DNA of 64,000 nt from Limnovirga soli. GTDB taxonomy: Bacteria; Bacteroidota; Bacteroidia; Chitinophagales; Chitinophagaceae. A program made the translations under genes and the position numbers. Within the stretch, counting starts at the first letter, position 1. Every line of letters begins with the position of its first letter. The stretch spans positions 113,196 to 177,195 of the forward strand of contig NZ_WHPF01000013.1 in the NCBI RefSeq assembly GCF_013106755.1, in the 5' to 3' direction. Under the pieces are notes generated by a model. It ran no database searches and was not told the DNA's origin. It was given only the letters and a program-made list of their open reading frames with translations. Below are positions 62,905-64,000 of this stretch, piece by piece.

Positions 62905-63735
62905 ATGAAAACTTTATTGGTACCCACCGATTTTTCAACCACAGCCAGAAATGCAGCTGTGTATGCTATCCAGTTTGCCAGGCAAATGCATAGCAGTAAA
63001 ATTGTGTTTTTTAATGCCTACCAATCACCACCTGTAGTAGATGTGAATATGGCCATGGTAGAATCAGTAGACTTTGACCTGCTGCGCAAAAGCAGCGAAG
63101 ATAATTTGGAAGTGTTTAAAAATGAGCTGCTGCCTCAAAGCGAAGGCATTGCATTGGAAATACTTAGCGATTATGGCATGGTGGCTGTTGACATTAATAT
63201 TGTATGCGATAAGGTAAATGCTGATGTAATTGTAATGGGTGTTACCGGTGTTGGCAAACTGGCCGAAACATTGATGGGCAGTTATGCGGTAGATGTATCA
63301 CGCAATGCCAAAGTGCCGGTAATTATTGTACCCCCCGGCGCCGTGTTTACACCCATAAAAGAAATTATGCTGGCCTGCGATTTTTCCAAGGTAGTAGAAA
63401 CCACACCGGTACAGCCAATCAAAAATATTTTAAATGGTACTGGTGCCAAATTGTTTGTGGTAAATATCGATCACCGCAATAAACACTTTAGACCCGATAC
63501 CCCTTTTGAAAGTTTGATGCTGGACACATTATTACACGATTATAAACCCGAATACCAGTTTATAGACAATAACGATTTTGTAGAAGCCATCAACAAATTT
63601 GCGTTGGAAAAAGAGGTAGATCTTATTATTACCATACCCAAAAAAATGGGTTGGTTCGATCATTTGTTTAAACGTAGCCATACCAGTATGCTGGCCTATC
63701 ACAGCCATGTACCTTTAATGGTGGTGCACGAATAA
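62905..63735 (+). CDS. Universal stress protein, two UspA domains
   Basis: 276 residues: two Usp domains. Domain 1 (about 1-145; LLVPTDFSTTARNAAVYAIQFA, ADVIVMGVTGVGKLAETLMG, VPVIIVPP) has the ATP-binding-type G-x2-G-x9-G pattern. Domain 2 (about 150-276; ADFS-like IMLACDFSKVVETTP, HVPLMVVHE) has a degenerate nucleotide loop. It is usually a stress-responsive cytoplasmic protein. Flanked by terminators, so it is monocistronic. Confidence 0.9.
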   Translation: MKTLLVPTDFSTTARNAAVYAIQFARQMHSSKIVFFNAYQSPPVVDVNMAMVESVDFDLLRKSSEDNLEVFKNELLPQSEGIALEILSDYGMVAVDINIVCDKVNADVIVMGVTGVGKLAETLMGSYAVDVSRNAKVPVIIVPPGAVFTPIKEIMLACDFSKVVETTPVQPIKNILNGTGAKLFVVNIDHRNKHFRPDTPFESLMLDTLLHDYKPEYQFIDNNDFVEAINKFALEKEVDLIITIPKKMGWFDHLFKRSHTSMLAYHSHVPLMVVHE

Positions 63736-63774
63736 TTTTACCGCTAACGACTGTCAGATAAAGCCTTATGTAAT

Positions 63775-63811
63775 AGTGGTTTGTTGCTTTTTAGCACAAA
63801 CCACTTTTTTA
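63775..63811 (+). terminator. Terminator of the Usp gene
   Basis: AGTGGTTTGT and ACAAACCACT pair around an 11-base loop, followed by TTTTT. Confidence 0.88.
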
Positions 63812-63893
63812 TGTAATACCGCAACAGCATTTATACCCCATTGTTTATGTAAGCATTATTTGGTGCCCGGCAAAGGGATGTTGAGGCAACTTT

Positions 63894-63914
63894 ACTTGCG
63901 TCGCACACTTGTGC
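63894..63914 (-). repeat. Dispersed repeat, copy 17
   Basis: ACTTGCGTCGCACACTTGTGC (R), with outer GTGCCCGGCA at 63863-63872 and outer right ACGCAGCAA at 63925-63933. Confidence 0.9.
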
Positions 63915-64000
63915 ACCAGCACTATACGCAGCAAGTTGGAGGGCTGACGGAAGGAAATTGATCAATTACGGAGCAAGTTTGATGGATGACGGAACGAGTT

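Overview
The window comes from a member of the Bacteroidota, most likely the family Chitinophagaceae. The evidence is a gliding lipoprotein (GldB), three secreted proteins with type IX secretion C-terminal sorting domains, delta-60 repeat proteins, a DUF6089-type outer-membrane protein, a Bacteroidetes-style tyrosine recombinase, the small type of PurL, and the general scarcity of Shine-Dalgarno sequences. No species can be named from the sequence alone.

Positions 1 to about 13,694 are the right-hand part of an integrated element. Its right boundary is a 42-base 3' fragment of a tRNA-Asn gene (13653-13694), followed by the original tRNA terminator. The intact tRNA and left end lie outside the window. 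The element carries a tyrosine integrase, an AlkB-type demethylase, a putative replication protein that joins a winged-helix-like N-terminus to a family-A DNA polymerase-like palm, an unusual C5 DNA methyltransferase, a ParB-like protein, a phage holin, several small or membrane proteins, a broken IS21 remnant, and at its edge a protein with a nucleoside-deoxyribosyltransferase/TIR-like motif. Two of its operons (genes at 1146 and 5170, minus strand) are preceded by a 5' leader that keeps the same crossed (pseudoknot) pairing although the stems differ in sequence. This covariation is one of the two strongest novel signals here.

Positions 13.7 to 64 kb are chromosome. Minus-strand genes dominate up to 40 kb: a cupin anti-sigma-like protein, an RMD1/DUF155 protein, homogentisate dioxygenase, SDR, SRPBCC and VOC proteins, an accessory stretch (endonuclease/phosphatase fold, DUF4304, membrane protein), AsmA, an esterase, ParA, gldB (plus strand), a PAS histidine kinase, the glycerol cluster glpK-glpD-glpF, a zinc-ribbon/CPBP protease pair, an M28 peptidase, rpiB, tatC and a CNNM/CBS protein. 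From 40.6 kb come AIM24, DUF6089, tRNA-Phe, DoxX, YCII, a Crp-type regulator, a quinone-oxidoreductase-like MDR protein, secreted type IX substrates, nadE, a DUF1080 protein, purL, hldD, proC, a thiolase and a two-domain universal stress protein.

The second strong signal is a dispersed intergenic repeat with the core TTGCGTCGCACWCTTGTAC. I count 17 copies between genes from 13.9 to 63.9 kb and none inside the integrated element. The core sits in a longer modular unit (a GCCCGGC-like block about 25 bases on one side and a GCAGC-like block on the other), with chimeric and inverted-pair copies, much like REP/BIME families. Other repeat families are a GC-rich repeat ending CCCTAACGC (three sites), a 147-bp direct repeat bracketing a delta-60 gene and a truncated esterase, and a 198-bp tandem duplication.
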